Assembly: GCF_001704415.2 (NCBI RefSeq)
Contig: NC_030826.1
Coordinates: forward strand, 28,515,324 to 28,579,323
Reading direction: 5' to 3'
Length of the DNA: 64,000 nucleotides
Source of the DNA: Capra hircus
Lineage: Eukaryota; Chordata; Mammalia; Artiodactyla; Bovidae
The position numbers and the translations under genes are program-made. Position 1 is the stretch's first letter, and the number at the start of each line of letters is the position of its first letter. Below are positions 23,600 through 34,194 of this stretch, one piece after another. Below the pieces are notes generated by a model. That model was not told where the DNA came from, ran no database searches, and saw only the letters and a list, made by a program, of their open reading frames with translations.

Positions 23600-24182
23600 A
23601 TTTCCCTGGGCTCCCTGGACTCTGGGATCAGCAGGCTTTGCCCTCGTTCCTCACCCTCCTTTCCATGAAAGGGCTTTTTGCATATGCTGTTCCTGCTATT
23701 GGAAATGGTCTTCCCTTTATTTTTTATTATTACTTTTTTTAAGTGATAGAAGGTACAATTCACAAAGGAGACAGACATCATAAACCATTAGACACCTTAA
23801 CAACAAAGACACAAAGATACATAAAGCAAAAATCGTAAGAAATCTAAGGGAAAAGGAAAAAATATACAGTCACAGTGAGACAGAAGCGGTCTTCCCTGTA
23901 AATCTCAGCACAGGTATCCTTTCCTCGGGGGTAGGCTTTCTCAGTGCTAAACCGTGTCAGTCTCCTCTGCTCTGTGTTCTCGCGGTGCCCGGGGGCGTCA
24001 CTACCACCGTCTACAGCTGGACGTCTGTGCAGTCGTCTGTCTAACCTCTGCCTCCCCGTCCAGAGCAGAAGCTCCCTGAGGGCAGAAGCCAAGTCTCCCC
24101 ACACCTGATGGACGTGGCGGGTTCTAGCACAGAGCTGAGCACACACAGTTGGCCCTCAGTGCTTGCTGAATGGATGGAGGAT
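23600..24182 (+). repeat. L2 LINE 3' region, interrupted
   Basis: GGGCTTTTTGCATATGCTGT at the left and AGCTCCCTGAGGGCAGAAGC...AGTGCTTGCTGAATGGATGG at the right are consecutive landmarks of the L2 3' end. About 180 bp of A/T-rich sequence (23722-23900) between them does not fit L2. Confidence 0.6.
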
Positions 24183-26149
24183 GTACTACGGAAGGAAAAG
24201 TATCACTCTGCACTTCTGGAAAGACCTTACCAGGTTTAATGAGGCCTTTTCGTGTTAGGTTAATAAAGTTTACTTGATAAACTTTTATGGAATAGAAAAT
24301 AAATGCTTTCATAGATACAGGCAGATTATGGAGCCGGTCAGTAGAACAAACACACGCCACGTATGAATGTGCTGCTTCTGCACGGCCAGAGAGCTTATGA
24401 CGCCTCCAGGGGGCGCCAGAGGGAAGCACCGATGACCGGAGGCAAGAGTGCCCCAGTGGGATTCTGCCCGAAGATGGAAAGATGGCAGGGGATGGGGGGA
24501 AGGGAGTGACCTCTGAAATGCCTCTGCATCCGGTGAGTTTCTGAGCCTGAGGAACTCACAAATCTCTTTATGAATGAGATGGTAACTCACTGATATGTAC
24601 ATGAAATCTTTTATCATTTTGTCTCGGTTTTCTTCCAAAGCACACCTTGGTCTCCTCAACCCCAGTACTGAGGCAGCCATCTGAGACAAGTCACCGTCCT
24701 TGTCGCCGTGGTTTCTTCCAGAAGGCAAGGAAGTGCTCAAAGGTGGACAGAGAAACATCGAAAGGGCTGGCTGAAGTTGGCATATTTGAACATCAAAATG
24801 AATCTGCTGGCAGAGGTTGGTGATACAGCCTGTTCTTGGTGCTGTTCCCTCTCTTGGAACTGGGTTTCTGGGGTTCTGGGCGCTGGCTTCAAAGCTTGGC
24901 CATCAGCCAAACCGGGTGTCGGAAATACCCGCTTTAGTCAAGTCAGTCCCGTTCATTTTCCTGTTTTAGTGTTCCTTTCAAAAGGCCCTGTGCTCTTGAA
25001 CACGAACTTTAATTTGAACATGAACTTTAAAGGATTTTTCTGTAAGACTTTTTCGCAGCTTCACCTTGGAACAGCATCTGGGGAGTCAGCCCAACATGAG
25101 CCCTCTTCCCCCCGGGGCGTCCAAGCGGTTCATTGTGACCTGGTCCCTCGTGGGGGTCTCCCTGGTGACCTCAGGCCTCCGCCCCTCTCTCTCCTGCATC
25201 CCCTCACCTTCGCCAGCTGCCAGTGCCCACACTCACCAGACACCCAGGTCTCCCACCCCCGCCTTGTCACTGAACTGCCAGTCCACTTCCTCATTAGGCT
25301 GGGTCCCTGGCATGTGAACAGGGTATAATTACTGGTGTGGGTCAGGCCCTTTTGAACTCTGTGAGGAGACTGGAATCTTAATTCCTGCAGTGATGACGAT
25401 CCAGCCCTTCAGCTTTGTGGTTATGTTCTCAGTACCGTGTATTTTCTTAGTTAAGGGTCGGATACCCGACTCCAGCCTGGCCTGGCTGGCCATGATCTTA
25501 GCCTATTATTTCACTCATTCAGTGAAAACCAAAAGAACAATTCAGTAGGCCCATAAACCACGGAGAGATATTTACAACCAAAAGTGGTAACCTTCTCCAG
25601 GGTCCCAGATGCCTCGTGACACACGCGGGTCACAGTAAAACCCCAGATGGGGCAGCACCCCTGCGCTCAACACCTCGACTGCAGAGTGGCCTTGACTGTG
25701 GCGAAAGGAACAAAAGTTGACCATGGTCCTAGCAGGGGTATCACCTCAGGGAGCCTCTCCATTCCTCTGAAAGAGAATGGCTGACTCTGCCCTATTTCTG
25801 AGCAGCGAGCGTGCACGTCGGAAAACCACCAGCATAGCTGCAGGCTCAGTGGGAGGCCACCGCAGAGAAAAAGCCAGCTTGTTTTGGCAACTCGTGGGAA
25901 AATACCTCATGTTTGTCCATGTACACACGTATGTATCTGGGCCTGGGACAGAGATGAGGACTGTGGAGGTGCGGAGGAAGATGACAGGGATGCAGGCAAA
26001 GCACTGCGATGGGAAGACAGTCTGTGCGACCAGGACAGCAGACGTGCCGCTTGTAACCACGTGAACGGTCTGTGCACATGTGGGCTTTACATCTGCCATG
26101 TGAGCATACGGGGAGAAAAGTACAGTACAAGACACGCTCTTTCAGCATT
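24183..26149. other. Unique intron sequence
   Basis: The longest stretch without a recognised repeat in this intron. Long open frames occur (for example 24708-25328 on the plus strand) but show no family, splice support or codon pattern that I trust. Confidence 0.5.
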
Positions 26150-26160
26150 TTCAGCAAGGG

Positions 26161-26359
26161 CTTGTGCTCAGCTGCGTCTCACTTTGTGACCCTAAGGACT
26201 GTAACCCACCAGGCTCCTCTGTCCATGGGATTCTCCAGGCAAGAGTACTGGAGTGGGTTGCCATTTTCTTCTCCAGGAGATCTTCACAACCCAGGGATTG
26301 AACCTGCATCTCCTGCATTAGTAGGCGGATTCTACCACTGAGCCACCTGGGAAACCCCA
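26161..26359 (-). repeat. Bov-tA SINE
   Basis: Antisense copy from TTGTGCTCAGCTGCGTCTC to GAGCCACCTGGGAAACCCC. TTCAGCAAGGG (26150-26160) and TTCAACAAGAG (26360-26370) are a 9/11 target-site duplication. Confidence 0.88.
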
Positions 26360-26477
26360 TTCAACAAGAGCACTGGTTCCCAAACCTGGCAGCCCACTAA
26401 AACCATCTGTGGAGCTTTACAAAGTACTCCTGCTTAGGCCTCGCCCTAGAGATTCTGCTTTAACTGGCATCAGGTAT

Positions 26478-26958
26478 TGTGTTGGGCAGACAGTGGCCCC
26501 CTAAAGACATCTAGGTCCCCAAATCTGAGAATGTTAGGTTACATGGCCAAAGGGCATCAAGGCTGCAGATGGATTAAGGTTGGCTTTAACTAGGAAACCC
26601 TTCTGGATTATCTGGATGGGCCCAGTGTCATCACAAAGGCCCTTAGAAGAGGAAGAGAGGAGCAGGAGTTAGAGGTCAGAGTGATGCAATGTGAGAAGAA
26701 CTCAGTCCACATTGCTGGCATTGAAGATGGAGAAGGGGGCCACAAGCCAAGGAATGCGGACACCCTCCAGACACTAGAAAAGGCAAGGAAACAAATTCTT
26801 CCCTAGAGCCTCCAGGAAGGAGTACAGCCCCGCCAACGCCTCCTTTAGAGAGACCATGGCAGACTCATGATCTCTAGAACCATAGATAAGGAGTCTGCAT
26901 TGCTTAAAGCCATGGAGTCTGTAGTGATGTGTTATAGCAACAACAGAAAACTAATTTG
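26478..26958 (+). repeat. MaLR-like solitary LTR in a hAT element
   Basis: It starts TGTGTTGGGCAGACAGTGGC, has TCACAAAGGCCCTTAGAAGA and GGCCACAAGCCAAGGAATGC, and ends GTTATAGCAACAACAGAAAA before CTAATTTG. It is flanked by a 5-bp direct repeat GGTAT (26473-26477 and 26959-26963), the duplication length expected for ERVL-type LTRs. No internal region. Confidence 0.68.
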
Positions 26959-27004
26959 GGTATGGCCTGGGCTTTGAAGGTTTAGAAGGTTCTCAGATGA
27001 TTCT

Positions 27005-27279
27005 CGGAGAAGGCAATGGCAACCCACTCCAGTACTCTTGCCTGGAAAATCCCATGGACAGAGGAACTTGGTAGGCTGCAACCCATGGGGTCACTAAGAG
27101 TCGGGCACGACTGAGCGACTTCACTTTCACTTTTCACTTTCATGCACTGGAGAAGGAAATGGCAACCCACTCCAGTGTTCTTGCCTGGAGAATCCCAGGG
27201 AGGGGGGAGCCTGGTGGGCTGCCATCTATGGGGTCGCACAGAGTCAGACACGGCTGAAGCGACTTAGCAGCAGCAGCAG
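27005..27279 (+). repeat. Bov-A2 SINE with target-site duplication
   Basis: Two A units (each starting GGAGAAGGMAATGGCAACCC) are joined by a CACTTT-rich linker (TTCACTTTCACTTTTCACTT) and end in CAGCAG repeats. CAGATGATTCT at 26994-27004 is repeated exactly at 27280-27290. Confidence 0.94.
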
Positions 27280-27345
27280 CAGATGATTCTAATATGCAGC
27301 AAGGCATGACAACTACCGAACAGAAGGAGAGATAAGATACGGTGG

Positions 27346-27520
27346 GCTTCCCTGACGGCTCCGTGGTTAAGACTCTGCTTGCCAGTTCAGGAAGCCGCGA
27401 CAATGAGAAGCCCATGCACTGCAACCACAGAGGAGCCCCGGCTGTCACAATTAGAGAAAAAGCCCACATGGCAACAAAGGCCCAGGACAGCCAAAAATAA
27501 ATAAGTAAAAATTTAAAAAA
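27346..27520 (+). repeat. CHR-type tRNA SINE (shortened)
   Basis: GTGGGCTTCCCTGACGGCTC, GAGAAGCCCATGCACTGCAA, AGAGAAAAAGCCCACATGGC and the tail CAGCCAAAAATAAATAAGTA. Confidence 0.8.
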
Positions 27521-27911
27521 GAAAATACATGGCATTTCATCTAGCCAGTAAGTCGACCTCACTAAGGTAGGTGCCACCCAGCTTGACCACGGACCATGGT
27601 TATTGGACATGACTTATCCGAGCACATCACAGGATGGACATGCTTTATCAGCATGTGGCCAGTGTCCTTTCTGACCCAGTGAACAAGCTAAACTTCCTTG
27701 GGATAAACAAACGTCTGCTATGATAAGCAGACTTTCTATAGAACCAATTTTCTTACAAATATACTATCTTTCAAGGAAGGAACTGGCTGGTAATTGAGTT
27801 AAATGCAAATACATGAATTAGTACGTTCATGTCAGCACCATTAGCAAAGGACTGAACTGTCCTCCCCTCTGTGCTTAAACCATTAAGAACCTCTATTAGT
27901 AAAATAGGATG
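27521..27911. other. Unique intron sequence
   Basis: Nothing recognised. Confidence 0.45.
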
Positions 27912-28114
27912 AGGGCTTTCCTGGTGGCTCAGACAGTAAATAATCTGCCTGTAGTACAGGAGACCCAGGTTCCATCCCTGGGGAATATCCCCTGAAGAAG
28001 GGAATGGCTACCCACTCCGTATGCTTGCCTGGAGAATTCCATGGACAGAGGAGTCTGGCAGGCTACAGTCCATGGCGTCACAAAGAGTTGGACATGACTG
28101 AGTGACTGACACTA
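27912..28114 (+). repeat. Bov-tA SINE
   Basis: GGGCTTTCCTGGTGGCTCAG head, GGTTCCATCCCTGG B box, A unit ending GAGTTGGACATGACTGAGTG. Confidence 0.9.
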
Positions 28115-28469
28115 GGGTGGTAATGCTAGAGGACTTCTCCATGCTTTGCTCATCTATTTATTTATGACAGATGGCAGACAGATGGAATTAACTTATTTGT
28201 TCATTTATGATAGATAAATGGAATAGTACTATAGCAAGAAATGAACTCACTGCTTAGAGAGATGAAGAAAAGTGGAGCTTATACAATCTGACAGGTGCAG
28301 CCCCCATTTGGAGTGAGCAACCACCGACTCCCAGGGCTCCATACGGGGTAACCTTTCTTGAAAGCCATTCCACCATGATCCTCCATGACACTATGACCAC
28401 AAGCTAGCACCTTAGAACTTTTTGCTTTTCTCTCCTTACTTTGTCTTCCTTAGAGAGGAAGCTGGAGTG
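28115..28469. other. Unique intron sequence
   Basis: No family recognised. The phrases TTTATTTATGACAGAT and GTTCATTTATGATAGATAAA form a local imperfect repeat. Confidence 0.4.
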
Positions 28470-28655
28470 AAATTTCATTTCTGTTCCTGATAAGTGAGGT
28501 GACATAATGGGGCGCCTCGGCCACTCTGGGCTTTGTCTCTGACAAACAGTGATAATGTCGCCTTCACGATGCTGTGTGCTGATTAAATGAAATGACGCAG
28601 ATTAAAGGGCTTAGCACCAAGCAGAGGCCTTTGATCAACACCAGCCTCACTGAAA
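28470..28655 (+). repeat. MIR SINE remnant
   Basis: GATAAGTGAGGTGACATAAT, GGGCTTTGTCTCTGACAAAC, GTGCTGATTAAATGAAATGA and GGGCTTAGCACCAAGCAGAG follow MIR order. Confidence 0.65.
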
Positions 28656-28669
28656 CTCAACTATTCTTA

Positions 28670-29125
28670 TGCTTCTACCCATCGCCTCTACACTGAAGCT
28701 TCTCACTTCTCTTCTCTGTGGTCCTGTCCTCTTGCTGAGCTCTGGTACCTTAACTGCCACTGCCCACTAGATGCTGTGACTCAGATTTCTCACTGGCATC
28801 TCTCACTGAATGAGTCCACACTGGACTTAGGACCTCCGCTCCAAACCAGTGACTCCCCCCTCCCCCATTCCCCTGACCAAGACCACTCAGTAAAAGTGCC
28901 ATCAGTCTCCTGCCTCCGTTCCCTTTTCCTCACATAATCCTACCGCTGCATCTTCCATTCCAGCCCCTGTACCCTCAGCCACACACTCTGAGCACCAGAG
29001 CCTGCTGGGTAGGCTCCTAACTTAATGCTCCATCTCTCCCACGCCATCTTGCCTGTGGGTTTGAAAACTGATCTTTCTCTAGCCAGGTTCATCACATCAA
29101 GCCCTGAAATTAAAAGGCTTCACAT
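28670..29125 (+). repeat. Probable L2 LINE fragment
   Basis: C/T-rich sequence with CTCAGATTTCTCACTGGCAT, TCTTCCATTCCAGCCCCTG and TGATCTTTCTCTAGCC...CATCAAGCCC resembles the L2 ORF end and 3' UTR. Divergent. Confidence 0.45.
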
Positions 29126-29534
29126 ATGGCTTTTTTGTCCCCCAGCCTGATATTTATGATGGAAGAGGAGCCAGCTCTCTGGGTGTGCAGAGGACATGTC
29201 ACTGTAGGCTCCATAGGCCCTGTCCTCAAAAAGCACTGAGCCACCTCACCCCGTGACCACATAAGGAGGGCCCAGGGGATAACTCGATAAGAGAACAAAG
29301 CACTTTTCAAAGCAGCTTCAAAAACTGAAGATTTTTTATTAAGTTTCTTAACCTAGTGTTTAGTAACTACAATCTAAATCAGCCACAAACTACCCTCAAT
29401 TACATTAAACTATAATAATCCATAGACATTAAGCTACTTTAGGTGCTCTGTGATATTAGAGTCATTTAACAAACAGTCAACCTTCAGCACTAGTACTCAG
29501 TGGCAAATCTGATCAACGTCAGACATGTTCTTAC
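29126..29534. other. Intron next to the STX8 exon
   Basis: No repeat recognised in the 400 bp downstream of the donor. An AATAAA signal with a conserved terminal exon was not seen. Confidence 0.45.
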
Positions 29535-29627
29535 CGTTTTGCTCATCCAGTTCGTTCCCAATTTCCTGCCCCATTTGTTTCTGGCGACTTATGATCGAGG
29601 AAAGGGCATCGAGGCCTGCATCCTGTT
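29535..29627 (-). CDS. STX8: STX8 internal coding exon (about residues 150-181), SNARE motif with zero-layer Gln
   Basis: This 93-bp exon completes a glutamate codon with two bases (AA), reads 30 codons, and ends with the first base of the next glutamate. The translation is QDAGLDALSSIISRQKQM followed by GQEIGNELDEQN, identical to recalled human STX8 residues 151-180. It encodes the N-terminal half of the Qc SNARE motif. The glutamine of LDEQN (codon at 29539-29541) is by family knowledge the ionic zero-layer residue of the four-helix SNARE bundle. The acceptor is CTTTTTCTTTCAG and the donor is GTAAGA, both near consensus. Introns on both sides are phase 1, so skipping the exon keeps frame but removes the bundle centre. 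The next exon, which would start EIIDDLANL and run to the C-terminal membrane anchor, was not found in 1-29534. Confidence 0.97.
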
Positions 29628-29749
29628 CTGAAAGAAAAAGTAAGGCAGTTAACTCACTAAAAACCTAAGGAAAACAATTTAGGTCCAGAAACAGACCCAG
29701 GCATGGAACACAGTTCAATACATGATCAAAGTAACATTTGAAATCAGTC

Positions 29750-30268
29750 AGAAAAAAAGAGAAAATAGTTAACAGTATTGGAACAAAATAAAACAGTTAA
29801 ATACCTACACTTCAGACCTTAAACGAAAATAATTTCCAGATGAATTAAATTTTAAATATTATAAATGAGTAAGACTTGACTACATAAATGTTTACACTTT
29901 CTGATAATAAAGAGCATGTAGAAATCAATAAGACAATCTTCCTTTTTTTTTTAAATGGGCAAAGGATATAGACAGGGAATGCACAGAAGAATAAAAAAGA
30001 AAAAAAGACATAAAAGTTCCAACATCACTACTAATTTTTTAAAGATATCAAAGAATAATGAAGCTTTTTTCTGACTTATCAGATTTGTAAGCATTAAAAA
30101 GATTGCTAACACCCTGGGCTAAGTAAAGTGCAAAGAAGCTCCTAAGTACTAAGTCATGGGGGATAGTTAATGTATCTTTCTATAGAGTGAACTGTGCTAA
30201 CTTCTATATCTACCAATTCTGTGTCTAGGAATATATATGCAAGAAAACATTTGGATGGTATGCAATGA
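29750..30268 (+). repeat. Old L1 (L1M-type) fragment
   Basis: ATGGGCAAAGGATATAGACA, GGAATGCACAGAAGAATAAA and GGAATATATATGCAAGAAAA are typical of the L1 ORF2 distal region. Frames are broken. Confidence 0.6.
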
Positions 30269-30270
30269 TG

Positions 30271-30356
30271 TATTGGATTGGCTAAAAAGTTAATTCTGGT
30301 TTTTCTACAAGGTGGCACAGAAAAACCCAAGTGAACTTTTTTGCCAACCCAATTGA
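30271..30356. mobile_element. Mariner-derived miniature element (palindromic)
   Basis: TTGGATTGGCTAAAAAGTTA at the left mirrors the right end, whose complement reads TTGGGTTGGCAAAAAAGTTC. The inner arms GGTTTTTCTACA and CAGAAAAACCC also pair. It is about 80 bp, flanked by TA, with no coding part. This matches the MADE-like mariner hairpin. Confidence 0.82.
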
Positions 30357-31130
30357 TACAAGGCTATTCCTTAAAATACTGCTTCCTCTGCGGCTTTTCA
30401 ACTTAATGCTTCTTAGCTCCAAGTTCTCCCTTATTATGATTGCTCTGAGAAAATGGATCTGGGTCCTTCAAATAATTTTTCCTTCACCAGCTTTGCCAGT
30501 GGAGGAAACTACAGAGACACTGCAAGAAGGAACGAATTTTCCTTCCTGGCTCCAGCCTGCCCTCCGGAAAAGCTTCTGGGTGCTGACAGTTCCTTCCGTG
30601 TGCAGTAACCAGTGGCACCCCAAGGCAAGCAACTTCTCCCAACACACCCCCTCCCGGGGCAGGTTTAGATCAGAGGGCCACCAGTTAGATGCCTCCCTGG
30701 GCACGTTACTTCCTGGTCCCCTGCTTGGCACCAAAGCAAGCAACTTCTCTGCAACCCAGTGAACCTCAGCTGCACCCCCTTCAACCTGATCTGCACCTCA
30801 GCCCTGGGGTGGCAGGGGTGCCCTGTCTCTGCACAGAAGTGACTCCACCTTCCACCTGCTAGTTCTCTCTCTCCACTTCCTGCTGGCTAATCCCTCTTTA
30901 CTCTAGCCCCCTGTGATAGTTAATAATTCTGTACACTAAATTGTCCTTATTCAAACTGTTTTCTCCTGACTGGGCCCGGATGGATGCATCTGGAATAGTG
31001 AAAAATTAGAGACTACCTCATGCCCGAACACAGAGACTTAGCACATAGACTAAAACACTAAATGGCCATGAAAAATGATACTTTACAAGTATATTTTGAT
31101 TTCAAAAGAAGTTCATGATAACATTAGTAA
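30357..31130. other. Unassigned sequence, possibly an old LTR or dispersed repeat
   Basis: C-rich 30470-30900 has a partial direct repeat: ACCCCAAGGCAAGCAACTTCTC at about 30614 and CACCAAAGCAAGCAACTTCTC at about 30729. It is not a recognised gene. Poly-A at 31133-31151 follows. Confidence 0.35.
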
Positions 31131-31220
31131 GTAAAAAAAAAAAAAAAAAAAGTAGAATACAAAACAATATATACAATAGTAAAAGAGTATTTTTGCTTTT
31201 AAAAAAACGTGTTACTTTTT

Positions 31221-31347
31221 GGGATCTCCCTGGCAGTTCAGTGGTTAAGACTCTGTGCTTCCACTTCAAGGGCCGTGGGTTTGATCCCTGCTTGGAGAAC
31301 TAAGATCCTGCACGCCACATCGTGTGGCCAAAAAATCTTGTTTAAAT
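31221..31347 (+). repeat. CHR-type tRNA SINE (head only)
   Basis: GGGATCTCCCTGGCAGTTCA, GGTTTGATCCCTGCTTGGAG and GGCCAAAAAAT. Flanking GTGTTACTTTT (31209-31219) and GTGTTATTTTT (31348-31358) are the target-site duplication. Confidence 0.85.
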
Positions 31348-32692
31348 GTGTTATTTTTCTAGATTTTAAGGTTTTCAAAGAGGAAAGCACTCAAGGTACT
31401 CGAGATCTTTTCTTTAAAACAGTTTGTTTTTAACTCTAGGCAATCTCCGTCTCTTTGTACTTTTTTCCTTTGCTTGCAGGTGCACTGGAAACAACACTCC
31501 AAGGCTGAGTCAAACGACTCTTTCCACCAAGCACTCTGCCATTCGCGGCTTCACTTGTTGGGGTTTTCAAAATGTCTGTTTCACATCTATAGAAGCGGAA
31601 ATCACAAAGGTCTTTCTGCCCAAGATCACATTAACATTTCCTTGCATAGTTTTTCCTAGTTTTTTTTTTTAATGGAATTAAGCCATTACATTTAACTTGT
31701 TAATTCATCTGGAATTTATTTAAACTAATGGTGTGTCGTAAGGACCCTTTAGTAACATTTTTTGACACGATGCGCTTTTTTTTAACCATACAAATGACCT
31801 GCTGTCTCTAGGGATCATTCCATGGGACCATTTTATAGCAAAATCACTTTATAATGAGGTCCTTTTGGTCTTCAGTAACAACCTCTTGGATGGACTCCAA
31901 GAAAAATCTATCATCAACCTAGTGCTGCTATAGGATGACCGATGTTACTGGAAAACTCCAAATGCATCTCCCAAATAATCTATATATACAACTGAGGGTC
32001 AAGTGTCAGTATGAATTAAAAGGTAAAACAATATATAAGAAGAAAAAAGGAGATTCCTCTATGATCTTCAATTAGGAAAAAAAAAAAATCATCAAAGCCC
32101 TGGAGCTGCTTTACCTATCACAGACACAGATTATAAATGAAAAATACCTATATTACACTCTTTTCACTTAACCTCGACTCATTACCTGCCTCAACCACCT
32201 AAAGGTTATCTTGCTAATGAGAAACAGAAAGAGGGCTAAAAATTCTGCTCCACTCAAATCATTTCTATAAGAACTTAGTACTTCCTCTCGATGTTTAAGT
32301 GCTACAGTACAGTTTCATCCCATAATTCAGAAACACAGATGCCCAGATAACAGAGATGCTGTGCATGTAATAATAATGACTGTGATGACCTGAGCTCCTG
32401 CAAGTCTTAAAGCAGCATTTCTTAAATGGAGGTGGTACAGTCATCTTAAAGAGACAAGGAAAATAAATGCTGCTATTTGCAAAAATATCAACAATTATCA
32501 AGACCCATGCAGAAAGTTAGTCTGGAACCCTGTAAACTATTATGATATCATAATGACAGTTCATTACTATATCCTGTCCTACCCAATGTACAGCCCAAGG
32601 CTTTATATCACAACAGATCATCTGTAACACACCATACTCTATTAATCATAATTCAATGTTACTATGGTATTAACTTTAAAAAATTGAACAAC
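31348..32692. other. Mostly unique intron sequence
   Basis: TTAATTCATCTGGAATTTAT at about 31700 followed by GGTGTGTCGTAAGG looks like antisense L1 ORF2 (about 31690-31830). The rest is unrecognised. A 10-11 A run lies at about 32078. Confidence 0.4.
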
Positions 32693-33684
32693 CGTTGCGC
32701 TACAAAGAATAATTACCCCCTGAAGATGTCCACCTCCTAATTCCAGGAACCTCTGAATATATGACCTTACAGGGCAAAAGAAACTTTGCAGGTGTGATTG
32801 AAGTTAAGCGATTTGAGATGGGAGATTATTCTGGATTATCCAAGGGGACCCAATGTAATCACATGAGTCCTTAAAAACAGAATCCTTCCCAGCTGTGGAC
32901 AGCGAGAGTTATGAGGAAGGGCCAGAGAGATGCAACGTGCTGGCACTGAAGACAAAGAAGGGGTCCTTGAGCCAAGGGATGTGGGTAGCATCAGGAAGCT
33001 AGAAAAGGCAAGGGAATGAATTCTTCCCTGGAGCCTCCAGAAGAGAACCCAGCCCTGCCAGCACCTTGATCTGTTTTGCACTTCTGAGCTACAGAACTGT
33101 AAGATGATAAATCTGTATTTTAAGTCATCAGTTCAGTTGAGTCACTCAGTCGTGTCCAACTCTTTGCGACCTCATGGACTGCAGCATGCCAGGCTTCCCT
33201 GTCCATCACCAACTCCCGGAGCTTGCTCAAACTCCTGTCCATTGAGTTGGTGATACCATCCAACCATCTCATCTTCTGTCATCCCCTTCTCCTCCCACCT
33301 TCAATCTTTCCCAACATCAGGGTCTTTTCCAATGAGTCAGTTCTTCACATCATGGGGCCAAAGTATTGGAGTTTAAGTTTCAGCATCAGTTCTTCCAATG
33401 AATATTCAGGAATGATTTCTTTTAGGATTGACTAGTTGGATCTCCTTGCAGCCAAAGGGACTCTCAAGAGTCTTCTCAAACACCACAGTTCAAAAGCATC
33501 AATTCCTTGGTGCTCAGCTTTCTTTACTCTTACATCCATACATGACTACTGAAAAAACCATAGCTTTGACTAGACAGATCTTTGTTGGCAAAGTAATGTC
33601 TCTGCTTTTTAGCATGCTGTCTAGGTTGGTTAAGTCATCAAGTTTGTGCTAATTTATTATAGCAGCAACAGAAAATTAATACAA
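32693..33684 (+). repeat. MaLR-like LTR split by BovB
   Basis: The left part ends GAACTGTAAGATGATAAATC then TGTATTTTAAGTCATCA. The right part continues AGTTTGTGCTAATTTATTAT and ends AGAAAATTAATACA. This is the standard 3' end of an MLT1-type LTR, and the interruption is exactly 33131-33629. Confidence 0.65.
33131..33629 (-). repeat. BovB LINE 3' portion with 11-bp target-site duplication
   Basis: Antisense BovB from the 3' end (CACTCAGTCGTGTCCAACTC) into the reverse transcriptase C-terminus (CCATACATGACTACTGAAAA complements VMYG). TTAAGTCATCA at 33120-33130 is repeated exactly at 33630-33640. Confidence 0.93.
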
Positions 33685-34194
33685 TCATTTTTTGAAAAAT
33701 CTCTTCAGAATGGTTAGGTGTTTGAACACTTCCTGTCTTAAGACATGCAGAAAACCCATCTTCTAACTAAATGTCATATAATTGTGGGAGGATGATCTGG
33801 TGGCTACGGATTAAAAATAAAGGGAAGGTCATCATAATGTACCACTGCCAAAAATGACAGACATGACTCTGATCAAGCCACTAAATCTAACTACCAATTT
33901 ACAGAAAATATGCAGGACAGAGGAATACATTAAATAGTAGATGGGGAAACAAATAGCAAGCCTAGATGGTGGGAAACTACAGGGCAAAAGCCCTTGTTTT
34001 GTCAACAAACTGTGAAGAAAAAGAGTTGGCAAACGCATATATTGATTAAAGAAACTTAGGGGACATATCAATTAGTTGCAATGTACAGACTATATTCAGA
34101 TCTTGAACTGAACAACCTAAAAAGAAAAAAATCATTGGACAATCAGAGAAATCTGAACATCAAACAATCTGGCTGGATTATTTGGTTATATAAA
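33685..34194. other. Unique intron sequence
   Basis: Nothing recognised. Confidence 0.45.

Larger units (their letters stand above)
26371..27312 (+). mobile_element. hAT-Charlie-like short DNA transposon, twice interrupted
   Basis: Pieces at 26371-26477, 26964-27004 and 27280-27312 read in order CACTGGTTCCCAAACCTGG, CCATCTGTGGAGCTTTACAA, AGAGATTCTGCTTTAACTGG, TATGGCCTGGGCTTTGAAGG, CAGATGATTCTAATATGCAG. This is the palindromic organisation of MER-type hAT elements (CAGTGGTTCTCAA...GATTCTAATGTGCAGC). An LTR and a Bov-A2 sit inside it. The exact family name is uncertain. Confidence 0.65.
1..29534 (-). other. STX8: STX8 intron (partial), downstream of the last visible exon
   Basis: This is intron after the exon at 29535-29627; the next coding exon was not seen in any frame. 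It holds most of the window's young SINE and LINE copies, listed separately, and stretches with no recognisable content. In human the distal STX8 introns are very long, so a 29.5 kb stretch without an exon is expected. Confidence 0.9.

Noticed and set aside
24708..25328. A 206-residue open frame on the plus strand
   Set aside because: It has no recognisable domain, no promoter or splice context and no compositional sign of coding. Chance frames of this size are expected in GC-richer intron.
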